Assembly (NCBI GenBank): GCA_964036295.1
Contig: OZ038462.1
Span: forward strand, 4,859,767 to 4,923,766
Reading direction: 5' to 3'
Source: Plumapathes pennacea
Lineage: Eukaryota; Cnidaria; Anthozoa; Antipatharia; Myriopathidae
Length of the DNA: 64,000 bases
Shown: positions 48,468 through 60,632 of the stretch, piece by piece
Layout: the number at the start of each line of letters is the position of its first letter
Numbering within the stretch: position 1 is the stretch's first letter
Position numbers and translations under genes: made by a program
Notes under the pieces: generated by a model
Databases searched by the model: none
What the model was told of the DNA's origin: nothing
What the model saw: the letters and a program-made list of their open reading frames with translations, nothing else

Positions 48468-50330
48468 CTGATAAAGCACAACCATTCCGTGTATTTTTTA
48501 AGAGTTTAAATATTTCTCTCTCTTTTCTATGTCTGTCTGTCTGTCTTTGACTGTACCTCTGTGTGCCCCTTTACATCCGCCGGAAGCCTGTGTAACCACA
48601 AAGCGCTCTAAAGATTGCGTGACTCTGACTCCTGCAACGGAATTAATCAGCACAACTTTTAATTACACAATTCAAGTTTCTTCAGAACACAAGCTACAGT
48701 GAACGTTCTCCTTGGAAGTATACAGCTAGTTAGCGGTATATGTTTTTTCAATAGAATGCAAGGCGAGTCTGTCCGCCTCAAAGACTTATGTCACTCCTGT
48801 ATACATTCAGTACTTCCGCCATATTGTCCGTGCAATTACATCAATGCATGATCTTCACTGAAAACACTATCGAGCATAAACATTTAACAAACTGACGTCG
48901 GTTTTTTTGTCTGTCCTATTATTGATGATCGTTTCACCTCCTTTTTTTTTCTTTTTACAATAACAAACTCAAGCGACGAAGCGGGCAAAACACGCAAGAA
49001 TACTGGATTTTGTTCGATTTGACCAAAATATTGTAAAGCACTTTTGTCGCTTTCTAATAATTGGTTAAGGTTAAAATTCAATATATTTTATTGGCCAAAA
49101 AGTGACAGCTTGACGTGAGCGTTTCGCGTGTGCAAAATAAAATTCTGTCTAAGAAGTTGAAAAGAAATGATACTAGAGATTTGCTGCTGCGGTTTTCTGG
49201 ACAATTTCAAGACAAAGCTCAAGGAGTTTCGCCTCTGACCACTTCTGGTTCTCTACTTCAATTGCCAAATGTCGCTTTTGCAAGAATTGAGGTAAAATTG
49301 AAGCTGAATTCACATTCTTTGTCCAAATCACTGTCGTCAGCGCTCGATTTCAGGTGTCTGTTCTTGATGATGAAAATTAGCCAATCACAAAGCGAGAAAC
49401 TGACGCATTATTGTAAAAAGTTCGCCTTTGTATGTCTGTAGCTACCACTGCAACTGATAGTCGTCTTACTGTTACAGTACATACTGACCGACCACATGTA
49501 TTTTCCTAGTTCCTATACTACGTGGTGCGGCTGAATTGTCTTCGCCTGTTCGCGGGGAAGGGAGTGGAAGCCGCTTAAGCCATCGGAAGCGTATCCAGTA
49601 AGAAAATAGGTTCGCATACACTGGAGTTACGATTTAGCATTTGCTCAAAAGTCTATCTTATATTGGCCCCCATCTATGTACACATGGTTTCATAGCAATT
49701 GCAAGCTTTCACTTTCGACTTACGATTCTTTTCACCGTGTGCTGTCCCCCAAAAACTCCCAATTATATTTCTATGGATGTCACTATTATAAAGAACCAGG
49801 CACATGAAGCAAACACAGCTCACTGTGGACAGTACGTGGCCGTGTCTGGTGATAGGATGTCTTGGAGTCTGGCCACGATCCATTTTGTTTTCTTGTTCTA
49901 TTCAAACTGGGATGAAATGCAACGGAAGCGGATTAAGGATGAAAACCACGCGCAACCAGGAATTTGCACGTTTGGCATTTCGTATGCTGGAGTATAAACT
50001 GTAAAAACTTAATAATTCTGCCCATTTGATGCAAGTCGGCATCACCAACACAGATTAAAGAAAGTGACGAAGTATATGAAACAGATCACGAAAGGGGGGC
50101 GGGGGCGGGGGGCGGGAGAACGGGGTTGGGTACATGTTCTGCTGCAGAGGCGTACAAAACGAATCACCCACCCTCCCACCGTCAACGCCTCTCACATACT
50201 CCCACTGCTCTTTAAACTTCGGATCTACTCAATTGTTCCTATCACGAGAAGAACGGTTTTCACCCATCCCCAATCCTTAATCAGTGATCCGTGGAATAAA
50301 GACCAGTTTGGATAGATTACTATCCTAACA
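48468..50330. other. Between LYA-D and the duplicated block of LYA-E
   Basis: 48,470-49,000 is repeated after LYA-E (57,860-59,215). The remainder has no counterpart in the window. Open frames of 66-118 codons at 49.1-50.3 kb overlap on both strands and show no family signal. Confidence 0.45.
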
Positions 50331-50386
50331 TATTGTAGGCTAAGTAACAAAGCCGAATAACGTTAACAACTTTGATTCACTTGCAG

Positions 50387-50505
50387 GAGCACCGCAAACC
50401 TCAAACAATAGGGCCGAAATGCACCACGGTTCTTCGCTGGCTCCTGCCGTATTTTTGGGCTTGGACGCCTTATCTTGGTCCACCGCTGACTGCATACTCT
50501 CCTGA
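50387..50505 (+). pseudogene. Orphan copy of the last exon of VWA-C
   Basis: Acceptor TTGCAG and the sequence after it match exon 15 of VWA-C (41,982-42,082), giving GAPQTSNNRAEMHH. A one-base shift in the hydrophobic tail then replaces the GLGLLILVLR end with an out-of-frame run to a later stop. No other VWA exons accompany it. It was carried along at the left edge of the lyase duplication. Confidence 0.8.
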
Positions 50506-51693
50506 GGTCGAGTTCACAAAAGTATCGCACAATTGAAGTAAATACATATGTCTTAATAATAAACACACTGTAGTATCTTGTGTAAGTCCGGATTTCCCAC
50601 AGGAAAATTTCGTAAATTTTGTACCTCACCTGACCGATTCTTGCAAATCTTGTTAACGTTCGTAGATCTTTTTAGGTATTGCATTACAACGTATGTAAGT
50701 CTGTAAGCAGTTGAAATAGAACACTCAACATTCAACCGAACAATTGCCTTAAAACAATTATTCAATCGCTCAAGAAATACAGCGAGCATCGTACTTAGTT
50801 GCAAAATTTGAGAGTTTCACACATTTCACTGTATTCTCTTATATGAAAAAAGCGCACAGCTTAATTATTCATGGCTTGCGAAATGAACCCAAAATATTAC
50901 CCCTCAATTTAGTTTATTCTATTTTGTAAATTCCAAGGATAGCTGTCGCCTTTCTGCAATTAATGATAGAAAAAACAGATCACAACACCGGGAGAAATGC
51001 CCTGCTCTTTTCGATAAACTTGTGAGGCCTTCACAATGGGTTGTTGAAGGAGACTAGGTCACCAGCGCCTCCCACTCGAGGACGAAAGCAGGTTAGGCGG
51101 GAATGAGATCATTATATGTAGGCATTGCACTGCAAGCGGACAGGAATGGAGAAGAAAATTTTTGGCGTAGATCAAACAATTTATCATCATCATGATGCTA
51201 CTTATAAAGAAAGTAGAATTTCAAATATAATAAAACACGAAAGAAGTGTGAGCATGGTGTTTTGCACTACAATTTTTGTGGTTTGTGTACTGTTGAATAC
51301 AGAATCTTTTATTAAATAGTCTGCACTTCTGGCTCTCCCAAAATGATAGGGTTAATGTCCTACAGCCCATAGATAAATATTTAAGACCGCAACTATTTAG
51401 GTTCTCATTCTTCCAACCTTGCCCCGAAAACAATATTACGTAATATTACTCATTCAGTCTATTCTCAAATGAAACAAATAAAGGTGTCATGGTTGATCTG
51501 CCCTGTTTCTGATGTGCCCCAGGGCACCCAATAAATATTTAATGATTACATATTTTGTGTCTCTTCCATTGTCCAAAGATTGGAACTTTCACTAAAAAGA
51601 GACAACTCGGCGCGCTAAGTTGTGGCAAATATCGGCGTGATGACTTTATATTAACAGACATTTATACCTGTGGCAACTCTCTTTTCTCTGCCA
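50506..51693. other. Duplicated flank upstream of LYA-E
   Basis: Collinear with 42,083-43,268. No gene is seen. Confidence 0.5.
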
Positions 51694-51960
51694 TGGTTGA
51701 CCAAGCTTTGCTTCGTAGCATAAGCTTTGTAGCTTAACCTGTGATTCTTTTCTAGCTATTTAACTATGGTTGACCTAGCCTTCTCCCCACGTGGGAGAGG
51801 AATTTTTTAGTGACGAGTTCAGAGCGTATGCGTGTAGGAGGCTATGGTTGACCAGTCTTTGCTTCATAACATGAGCTTTGTGGTTTAACCTGTAATTCTT
51901 TTCTAGCTATTTAAGCTTTGCTTCATAGCATAAGCTTTGTAGTTTAGCCTGTGGTTCTTT
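51694..51960. repeat. Upstream minisatellite of LYA-E, 2 copies plus a fragment
   Basis: Unit starts at 51,694 and 51,845, then a partial unit (AAGCTTTGCTTCATAGCATA) near 51,914. The hairpin with CCCACGTGGG is present in the first unit. Confidence 0.8.
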
Positions 51961-52010
51961 TTCTAACTATTTAACTATTAACAATTTTCTCTTAAATAAT
52001 GCACCTGTAG

Positions 52011-52061
52011 ACTTATATAGAGCCCAAGAACGTGAAAAGATTAGAATCAACCTGAGTCACA
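52011..52061 (+). promoter_or_regulatory. Core promoter candidate of LYA-E
   Basis: TTATATAG at 52,013-52,020, about 42-49 bp before the start codon. With a start site about 30 bp downstream the 5' UTR would be only about 20 bases. LYA-F has the same sequence. Confidence 0.4.
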
Positions 52062-55000
52062 ATGCAGGTAAGAGAGCAATATTGTAGGACCTCTAACAAT
52101 AACGAAAACAATATCGCAGCAAAACAAAAGCTGTTTTTTTGTAAAACGGTTAGGTTTTAACAAACTTGTTTCTGGAAAGATATCGTTAAATTAGTGAAAT
52201 TTCTTTTTCGTCTTAACTAAAGTGCCCACAGTAATTGGTTTTAAACTGTTGTGGTGTTCCCGCTTCTGTTATACTTATTTGTTTCCTTGTTACCATAATT
52301 ATATATAATAAAGGCGAAACTAAAAAATCCAAAACATAGAAAACAAAAAAAGAACGTGCTAACGTTTTCTCGCCATTGTGTCACAGTGAAATTAGGTGTT
52401 ACTTTAAAATGGCCGGTTTCTTCGCGGGGGCAAATATATAATGTTTGAATCATCCTCCGCCGTGAGTGAGTCAAGCTCATTCCCAGATAGAAAAAAGTTA
52501 AACAAAGGGAAATTACCAGGGAAATGTATAGCCAAAACAGGTACCAAGCGGCAAAACTGTTCTCAAATCATTTAGTCAAAGAAAGTCGATGTTCCCTTAA
52601 TTTCAAGTCTTCGCCGGTTTTGTTTTGTTTTGCATTGCTTTTTTTTTTTTTTTCTTTCTTTTTTTTTAGACTGTTCTCTTAAATCTTACGGAAATATTTT
52701 GGCCACAGTTTCCTACTCACCACGTATGGACATCAACCTTAGAACGCTACTTTGATATGCAGTTCACGGGTGAGACCCAACAAAGAAAATTACACTGAAC
52801 AATTTTGACGCGTGTATAGGATAATTCTTTCGGTTCCACCTACTGTAGACGTAACAAATATTTCAGTGCCATACCAATTTGGGATTATATTTGAGTAAAT
52901 TAAACTCAAAGATAGCTATACAATATCATCTGATATCTTACACATTATATTGAATATATATAATGGTTAGTTTAACTGGATTGTTGTTTCAGGGTTCACG
53001 TTTAGTCGCACTCAATGCACTGGTGCTTTTCTGGTGTCAGTTTTCAGCGACGGATGGACAATCAACAGGTATATATAACCCTATTACACTGTATTTTCGC
53101 GACACTTTAATTTCGCGATTTTCAAAAAACAAGTGTTCCAAAATTTGTATGCGCGAAAAACAAGTGACCATACATATATGAAGCTTTCAGTGAAATATTA
53201 GTCCGTTAATAATCATTCTAAGTCCACATGCAGTGAGGTTTACTGGAATTTTAGGCCTCCTTGGAAGAGGGGTGATCGTCGCAACTCTACATCTTCTACG
53301 CCAATATGTAAAAATCTGCACCCAAATTGAAAAAAATGAGGTACAACAAGACATTTCCAATGGCAAATAACCAACTGTTCCGTTAGCAAAAACGCCTTGG
53401 AAGGACACTGGACATTGTACCTTGCAGAATTTTACCAGCCGGTGTGCCGTGATTGGAAGTAAATGTGTTAATGTTTCACTTTGAGGCTCTTTAATATTTA
53501 GAGCTCCAACGAGGCGCAGGACCAAGTAATAAATTCGCTCGAGCAATGATCGGTAAAATTCTTTACTTTAGAGCTCTTTTTGGTATAGATGTATCAGCAG
53601 TAGCTTTTGCAAAGTCAGTGTGAAATTTTTCAAAACAATTTCCAACAAAATTTTCCACACAAACAGCTGCAACACTTTCAGACGTTTTATATTAGCTATT
53701 GCTATTCGGGAATAAACCCAATCGAACGCGACCTCAGTAAACATACTACGAAATAAGGCTATTATATATAAAGTTATCTCACCACACGACCACCTGTAAG
53801 CAGAAAAATACGCTAATGATATGAAATAGAACAATGCCAAAAAACAAACCCTTCACTCGGAGGCCTACAGTGACTGCGATAAAGAATTAAATAAAAATAG
53901 TTTCTAAAAATAAATTAAAAAGTATACAGAGTAGATTTAGCCAATTGAACATTTTTTATTAGATTATATAGCGTTAGCAAAGTATCATATTTCCTATTAA
54001 TTTTTATTAAAGGATGTAACTCAACTAAGATGTTCAACTTCGAAACCAGTAGCCAATCGAACCCGCTCTCAGTAAACATATTATTAAACATATTATATAT
54101 AAAGTTATCTCACACCATACGACCACCTGCAAGCAGAAAAACACGCCTATGATATGAAACATTTCGGAAAAGGACCCTTAACTCAGAGGCTTACAACTAC
54201 TGCGATAAAGAATTCAACAAAAATTATTTCTAAAAATAAATTAAAAAGTATACAGAGTGTATTTAGCCAATTGAACATTGTTTATTAGATTATATAGTGT
54301 TAGCAAAGTATCATATTATTTTCCTATTTATTTTGATTAAAGGATGTAACACAACTAAGATGTTCAACTTCGAAACCAGTAGCCAAACCGACTGTTTCCA
54401 GACAAGTGGTTCAATTACTACAGCCAAATCATCGGACCAGTACAAGCTTGGATCTCATTCTCTTAAAGTAACGGTAACAAACAGTCCGACACCAACTCCA
54501 AGGCTACGCCTTCAAACAACTATTGAAAAACGGGAATTGAACGCAGGTGGAGTAAAGATATGGCTTTACAGAGAAACAAAAAGAAACGAAGTATTGGTTG
54601 TCAAGTTTCAGGGCCCTCCGCCTGACAATGACCTCATCGGCACATTCAACATTAGCTTAGATTTTACGGGCTGGCGTGCTATTTGGGTCTCGTATAAGGA
54701 ATGCCGTACTGAAAGTAACATCCTTACACAGTCTAATGTTCAGGTTAATTCCATACTACTAGACTTTCCAGTTGGATCTGATACGGTTTACATCGACTTG
54801 TTTGAAATGGTGAGTAAGTTGAGGATACAATCTCGCGACAAGATCGTTCCCCCCTTCCCCATTGAGCCGCTTTACGATACCGCCGATTTCTGGCAGCAAA
54901 CATACAAATGGAGTCAACAAAGTCCCCCCCAGACTCCAGCACTTCAAGCCGACAAGATTCAAGAGCTGAGGGCAATCGATCTCAGACTTCGTGAATGGTA

Positions 55001-57707
55001 TGCCGACGAAACCAAGGCCACGTATGAGCTGACAGGATACCAGCAAAAGCGGTGGGAATCCCTACTCGTAGATATCAGCAAATCCTACGTGCAGTATGGA
55101 AATTTAATGAAAGTGGAAGGGATCATCAAAGGCCCTCCTTTATTCAGCAAGAACTCGAAGTACGGAAACCCGACCGATGATGGCCTGAAGTTTGGCGACG
55201 TCTTTAAAAAAATCCTTCTCCCCTTAAGTTTGGAATACTACCTCAGGACCCGAGATGTGGAGAAAACTTACATACTTAGCACAATATCGGGCAGCTTGAA
55301 CTCGACGAATCAAACCACCAAGGAAAATGCTATAAGCCTCATAGCTGGAAACGACGCGACCATGAAAAACACATTCAGGTCAAGTTTCAACCAGACCAAC
55401 AACCTAAGTGATGCATTAACTGTACTGAATGACGCAAGACTGCAAAGAATCCTTAAAATTCACGACTATTTAGAAGACCAAGGATGGGCAGATGGCAGTG
55501 CTGTTGGTTCGTTGGGCCATGAAATGAACAGAATTGGCGCTGGCATGCATTCATTTTATCTTCTGAAGACTGCTCTCCAGAGCCATCCGACGAGGCTAGA
55601 GAAGATAATCAACACAACTAAATGGTACACTGAATTTGGAGAGGTCTATCAAAGCAGTTTTGAGTTCGCGGGTTCTACGGCGGACCGCGTTAAAACCTTG
55701 CTGCTCTACAGGTTGTTCGTGATTTTACTCATGCCTGATGGAGCGGAGAAGATTCGAGACATCCAGGCCTTTCAACAATGGATGGACAATGCTCTAAAAT
55801 TCAACAAAGGCTTTGGTGGTCTCATAAAACCAGATTTTACCGGATTTCACCACAAAGCGTTCTACGCCACGGCATATGTCCCACCTGCTCTTCATACAGC
55901 GGCACTAGTGTACCATCTACTTGGAAACTCAAGCTATCAAATGTCCTCAACTTCCGTTACCAATCTAAAAAATGCCCTTGAAACTCTGAGTATAGTTGCT
56001 GTAAAATACTCAGTTCCTGTTAGTGTTTCGGGCCGTTATCCAGATTATTTCAAAAAGTCGTTACTAAACAAAATTCCATCCTACGCTTATATGAGCCAAT
56101 CCTATCCAAATGGTCTTTACACCGTAGACGCAAAGATAGCCGGCACATTCGGGAGACTAAGTACATTAAATGATAGTGATGTTGACGAGTTTATGGGCGA
56201 CGGGAAACTTAAAAGTAAATCGTTTTACATGAACTCAATTGGTTCTCTGGTGGTTATGGATCGAGTTGCAACCGCCTCCGGAAGGGTTATAGGCAATCCA
56301 CCAAATGGAAACTGGGCCAAGAATTTTGCTGCTTTGTCCATCCATCGCCGCGGTCTTTGGCAAGTAAGCGTCAAAGGATTCAATAATTACATTTGGGACT
56401 TCGAAAATTCCGCCACTGAGAATGTATTTGGTCTTTTCCAAAGTCATGGAGCTGTGCAGATTTCAAACGACCAGGCATCTCTCGTTAGCCAGGACACCAG
56501 CGCTGGGTGGAAATGGATGAAAGTGCCCGGAACAACAAGCATTGACCTGACACTAACAGAGATGAAGACGGACGGTGGAAATAGATTCTTTAACCCACGG
56601 CCTTTGGCTGGTGGGGTAACCTTTCTGGGAAGTTCGTCTCTGGCAAATGGACTGTTTGGAATGGATTTTTCCCAACCAGCATACAAGAAACCAATGTTAA
56701 AAAACATCGATTTTAAGTTCAAGAAATCCGTTTTCTTTTTTGAAAATCTCTTGGTCTGTGTTGGAACCGGCATAACGCTGACAGACCCTCTGAATGCAAA
56801 CAGGAAAGCCCTGACGACGTTGTTTCAACAGATTCAAGTGGATCCTTCAGTCACACGCATAAAGGTTAACGCAGTACAAAAGTCTCTCGCTACGCCATTT
56901 TCTGCACCAGCATTTACGAACGACACCAGGCTAGTGGACACCAACGGAAATGGATTTTTTATCCCTTCTGGAACTGCTTCAAGCTTAAAAGTGGAAATCT
57001 CAGATCAAACGTCAAGGGATGACGCAGACAAGAAGGACACCTCAGGGCGTTACTCCACTGCATGGTTGGAGCACACACAAGCTAACTCACATTATGAATA
57101 CGCTGTCATCATTAATTCTGACCAGAAAACCTTTGATATAGAAGACCTGGCAACCGCTCAAGCAACAACCAACAAAGTATATACAGTGCTCCAAAGCTCA
57201 GCAAATTCACATGTGGTGAAATTTTTGCGATCACCAGAGACCGGGGAAGCTTTGACGACACCAGTGTTTGGCTATGTCATCTTTACAGAAAACCCAAGGG
57301 ACCTACCAACAGGCCCTATCAGACATGTCAATAAGCCGTGCTTGCTGATGGTGGAAGATGACGCAAACAACATAAAGATCAGTATCAGCTCGCCCGATCT
57401 TCGCTTTTCGGCGGGAAGCAGCATGGAAGGCTCTAAAGACGTGGGCGTTAACGGGCTGTATAACTTCACAAGCAACGAAATATCGATTAGAGTCAAGTTT
57501 ACAGACAGGAGTAAGAAGATAGTCCTCAAACCAAACAGCGTCTCTTGGCACGGAGGAGTTCAGCAAAATAGTCCGCCAGATGTAAGAGCCGGTGCGAAAC
57601 CTCTGAGAAATGGGAAATTTAGAACCAAAGCAGAATTCAACAACCTGGCTAATGGCTTTAGTGTGGAGGCACATTTCGAAAAGCTCAACACACCAATAGA
57701 AGCTTGA
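52062..57707 (+). CDS. LYA-E: secreted PL8-family chondroitin/hyaluronan lyase (complete)
   Basis: Exons: 52062-52067, 52993-53068, 54343-57707, giving 1,148 residues. It is a close tandem paralogue of LYA-D. Signal peptide (GSRLVALNALVLFWCQFSAT), candidate catalytic motifs FHHKAFYATAY (H530/H531, Y539), SGRYP (R592), WDFE and FQSHG are all kept. Differences from LYA-D include small in-frame indels (SKYGNPTDDG against SKYPTNDG; ATASGRVIG against ATGRAVG; GAGMHS against GAGFMHS), so both copies appear under coding constraint. Intron 2 holds a tandem duplication of about 343 bp that leaves a decoy copy of the start of exon 3. The exon contains GGTGAGTAAG at 54,809-54,818, a strong donor-like sequence that LYA-D lacks. 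Confidence 0.88.
53705..54390. repeat. 343-bp tandem duplication across the intron 2/exon 3 boundary of LYA-E
   Basis: The segment starting CCAATCGAAC and ending in AGTAGCCAA occurs twice, the junction being near 54,047. Each copy contains an acceptor TTAAAG and the first bases of exon 3 (54,013 and 54,343). Only the second leads into the long frame; the first hits a stop after about 45 codons. Confidence 0.75.
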
Positions 57708-57854
57708 TAACCAAGTTTCTCATCTGCAAAAACGTATTTACTAGTTTACGCCTTGATTTGATTAATAACAAGAATAATTATTTCGCGTCTTACTCGCATT
57801 ATAACCGTTCTCTAACTAATCGATTTGCATTGCTGTGTAATATTTAGCAGAGAT

Positions 57855-57860
57855 AATAAA
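57855..57860 (+). terminator. AATAAA polyadenylation signal of LYA-E
   Basis: Same context as in LYA-D (AGATAATAAACTGATAAAGC), 148 bp after the stop. Confidence 0.6.
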
Positions 57861-59501
57861 CTGATAAAGCACAACCATTCCGTGTATTTCTTAAGAGTAA
57901 AATATTTCTCTCTTTTCTATGTCTGTCTGTCTGTCTGTCTTTGACTGTACCTACGTGTGTCTCTTTACACCGGAAGCCAGTGCAACCACAAAGCGCTCTA
58001 AGATTGCGTGACTCTGACTCTTGGTACGGAATTAATCAGCACAAGTTTTACCGTGTGAAAATGCGACAGATGCTGGGATTCAAGTTTGGTGTAGCAACTA
58101 CCCGCACGCATCATTACAATTCTTGAATGAGCTATCTCTGGACTAGAGCGGGACTCCCAAAAGTGTCAATTTTCTCTTTCAGTTTGTCACCAGAAAAACA
58201 TCATACAGTATAGGGAACTTGGCGTTTGACATCTTGCTCAAACGTAACTCGATTTAAAAACTATCAATTATAATTACAACACTGATACATTACAATTTTG
58301 AGCTTGGGAGTGAAAGAGTCATCCAGCAAAGAAAAGAATAATTGCGTGACTTCTCTTATTTTCATGCATAACCGATTTTGACAGTTTGATTCAAACATTT
58401 GTTTCTAATTATAGGCCATGATTAATCCAGCTTGCGTTTCTATACTTTTCTGTTGCTCTTCTTCTAAATTGCATTTATTCTATCAGGCTTTCTGAACTTC
58501 CAGTCGGTCTGTTGTATTTCAGAGCTATTATCACCGAGGTTTTAGTAAATTCGTCTTGGTTGTTTGACAAGCGTGTATTAAAGTTGAAAAACCCGTGACA
58601 GCCAAGAGACTTCAGCTTGTCAACATGTTTCTTGCTTCGTGTATTTTTCCCCAGTAATAAAAATACTGTACACAGCTGGAAGAATGCGAAAGTGATTGTA
58701 ATTGAACAAAACCGCAAGAGTGCAACTACATGCCAACAAAAGTCTTACGTTACATACTTGAAACTCAGCTAAAAAAAGAAAGGCTTCCACACCGCTTGCA
58801 CGTGAACATTACCCAATGAAATTACAGTTTTTTTGCTTGAACGTCAATCAAACTCCAAAATCCCAATTGCACAATTTTAATTTCTTTAGAAAACAAACAG
58901 GACCTACAATAAAACGTTCACGTTGGAAGTATACAGCTAGCTAGCGGTATATATTGTTTCAACAGAATGCAAGGCGAGTCTGTCTGCTTCAAAGGGTCAT
59001 GCTGTGTACACTCAGTATTTCCGCCATATTGTCGGTCGATCAGTCCGTGAAATCACATCAATGCTGGATCTTCACTGAAAACACTATCAAACATATACAT
59101 TAACAAACCGACGTCAGTTTTTTATGTCTTTTTCACAACATTTTTTTTTTTTTTTTTTTACAATAGCAAATTCAAGCGACGAAGCGGGAAAACACGCAAG
59201 AACACTGCATTTTACTTTTTAACTATCTCGAGCAGTGATAAATTCCCTCGTACAGTTTCGTCTTGAATGAAAGGAATGAAGGTGCCATAATTGATCTGCC
59301 CTGTTTGTGATGTGACCCAAGGCATCCAATAATTATTTAATGATTACGACTTTTGTGTCTTTTGTGACTTTTGTCCAAAGAACAGAACTTTCACTAAAAA
59401 GAGACAACTCGGCGCGCTAAGTTGTGGCAAATATCGACGTGATGACTTTATATTAACAGAAATTTATACACACACCTGTGGCAACGCTCTTTTCTCTGCC
59501 A
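57861..59501. other. Between LYA-E and LYA-F
   Basis: Matches the LYA-D 3' flank with one extra block (about 58,080-58,870). From about 59,250 it matches the upstream region of LYA-D (43,040 on) instead. The third duplication unit therefore starts here and lacks the orphan VWA exon. No gene is seen. Confidence 0.5.
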
Positions 59502-60540
59502 TGGTTGACCAAGCTTTGCTTCATAGCAGAAGCTTTGTAGCTTAACCTGTGATTCTTTTCTAGCTGTTTAACTATGGCTGACCTAGCCCCCTCCTCCCTA
59601 CTTGGGGGAGGAATTTTGTTAGTGACGAGTTCAGAGCGTATGCGCTCAGGAGGCAATGGTTGACCAAGCTTTGCTTCATAGCAGAAGCTTTGTAGCTTAA
59701 CCTGTGATTCTTTTCTAGCTATTTAACTATGGTTGACCTAGCCTTCTCCCCACGTGGGAGAGGAATTTTTTAGTGACGAGTTCAGAGCGTATGCGCGCAG
59801 AAGGCTATGGTTGACCAAGCTTTGCTTCGTAGCATAAGCTTTGTAGTTTAACCTGTAATTCTTTTCTAGCTATTTCACTATGGCTGACCTAGTCTCCTCC
59901 TTCCCACGTTGGGAAGGAAATATTTTTAGTGACGAGTTCAGAGCGTATGCGCGCAGGAGGCTATGGTTGACCAGTCTTTGCTTCATAACATGAGCTTTGT
60001 AGTTTAACCTGACCTAGCCTCCTCCTCCCACGTGGGGGAGGAATTTTTTAGTGACGAGCTCAGAGCGTCTGCGCACAGGAGGATATGGTTGACCAGGCTT
60101 TGCTTCGTAGCATAAGCTTTGTAGTTTAACCTGTAATTCTTTTCTAGCTATTTAAGCTTTGCTTTATAGAATAAGCTTTGTAGTTTAACCTGTGATTCTT
60201 TTTCTAACTATTTAAACAGAAATTTCTACACAGGCCTGTGGCAACGGTTTTTTCTCTGTCATGGTTGACCAAGCTTTGCTTCATAGCATAACCTTTGTAG
60301 TTTAACCTGTGATTCTTTTCTAGCTGTTTAACTATGGCTGACCTAGCCCCCTCCTCCCCACGTGGGGTAGAAATTTTTTAGTGACGAGTTCAGAGCGTAT
60401 GCGCATAGGAGGCAATGGTTGACCAGGCTTTGCTTCATAAAATAAGCTTTGTAGTTTAACCTGTAATTCTTTTCTAGTTATTTAAGCTTTGCTTCATAAC
60501 ACAAACTTTGTAGTTTAACCTGTGATTCTTTTTCTAACTG
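59502..60540. repeat. Expanded upstream minisatellite of LYA-F, 7 copies
   Basis: Units start TGGTTGACC at 59,502, 59,657, 59,808, 59,964, 60,086, 60,262 and 60,416. Most contain a CTCC...CACGTG...GGAG hairpin followed by AGTGACGAGTTCAGAGCG. It ends about 90 bp before the start codon. Confidence 0.85.
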
Positions 60541-60580
60541 TTTAACTATTAACAACTTTCTTTTAAATAATGCACATGTA

Positions 60581-60632
60581 GACTTATATAGAGCCCAAGA
60601 ACGTGAAACGGTCAGAATCAACTTGAACCACG
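60581..60632 (+). promoter_or_regulatory. Core promoter candidate of LYA-F
   Basis: ACTTATATAGAGCCCAAG, identical to LYA-E, starts about 50 bp before the start codon. Confidence 0.4.

Noticed and set aside
49115..50315. Frames of 66-118 codons after LYA-D
   Set aside because: They overlap on both strands, have no recognised family and no counterpart after LYA-E.
43568..57707. Bacterial contamination as explanation for the lyase genes
   Set aside because: Each has spliced signal-peptide exons, eukaryotic flanking repeats shared with neighbouring DNA, AATAAA signals, and linkage to a VWA exon copy.
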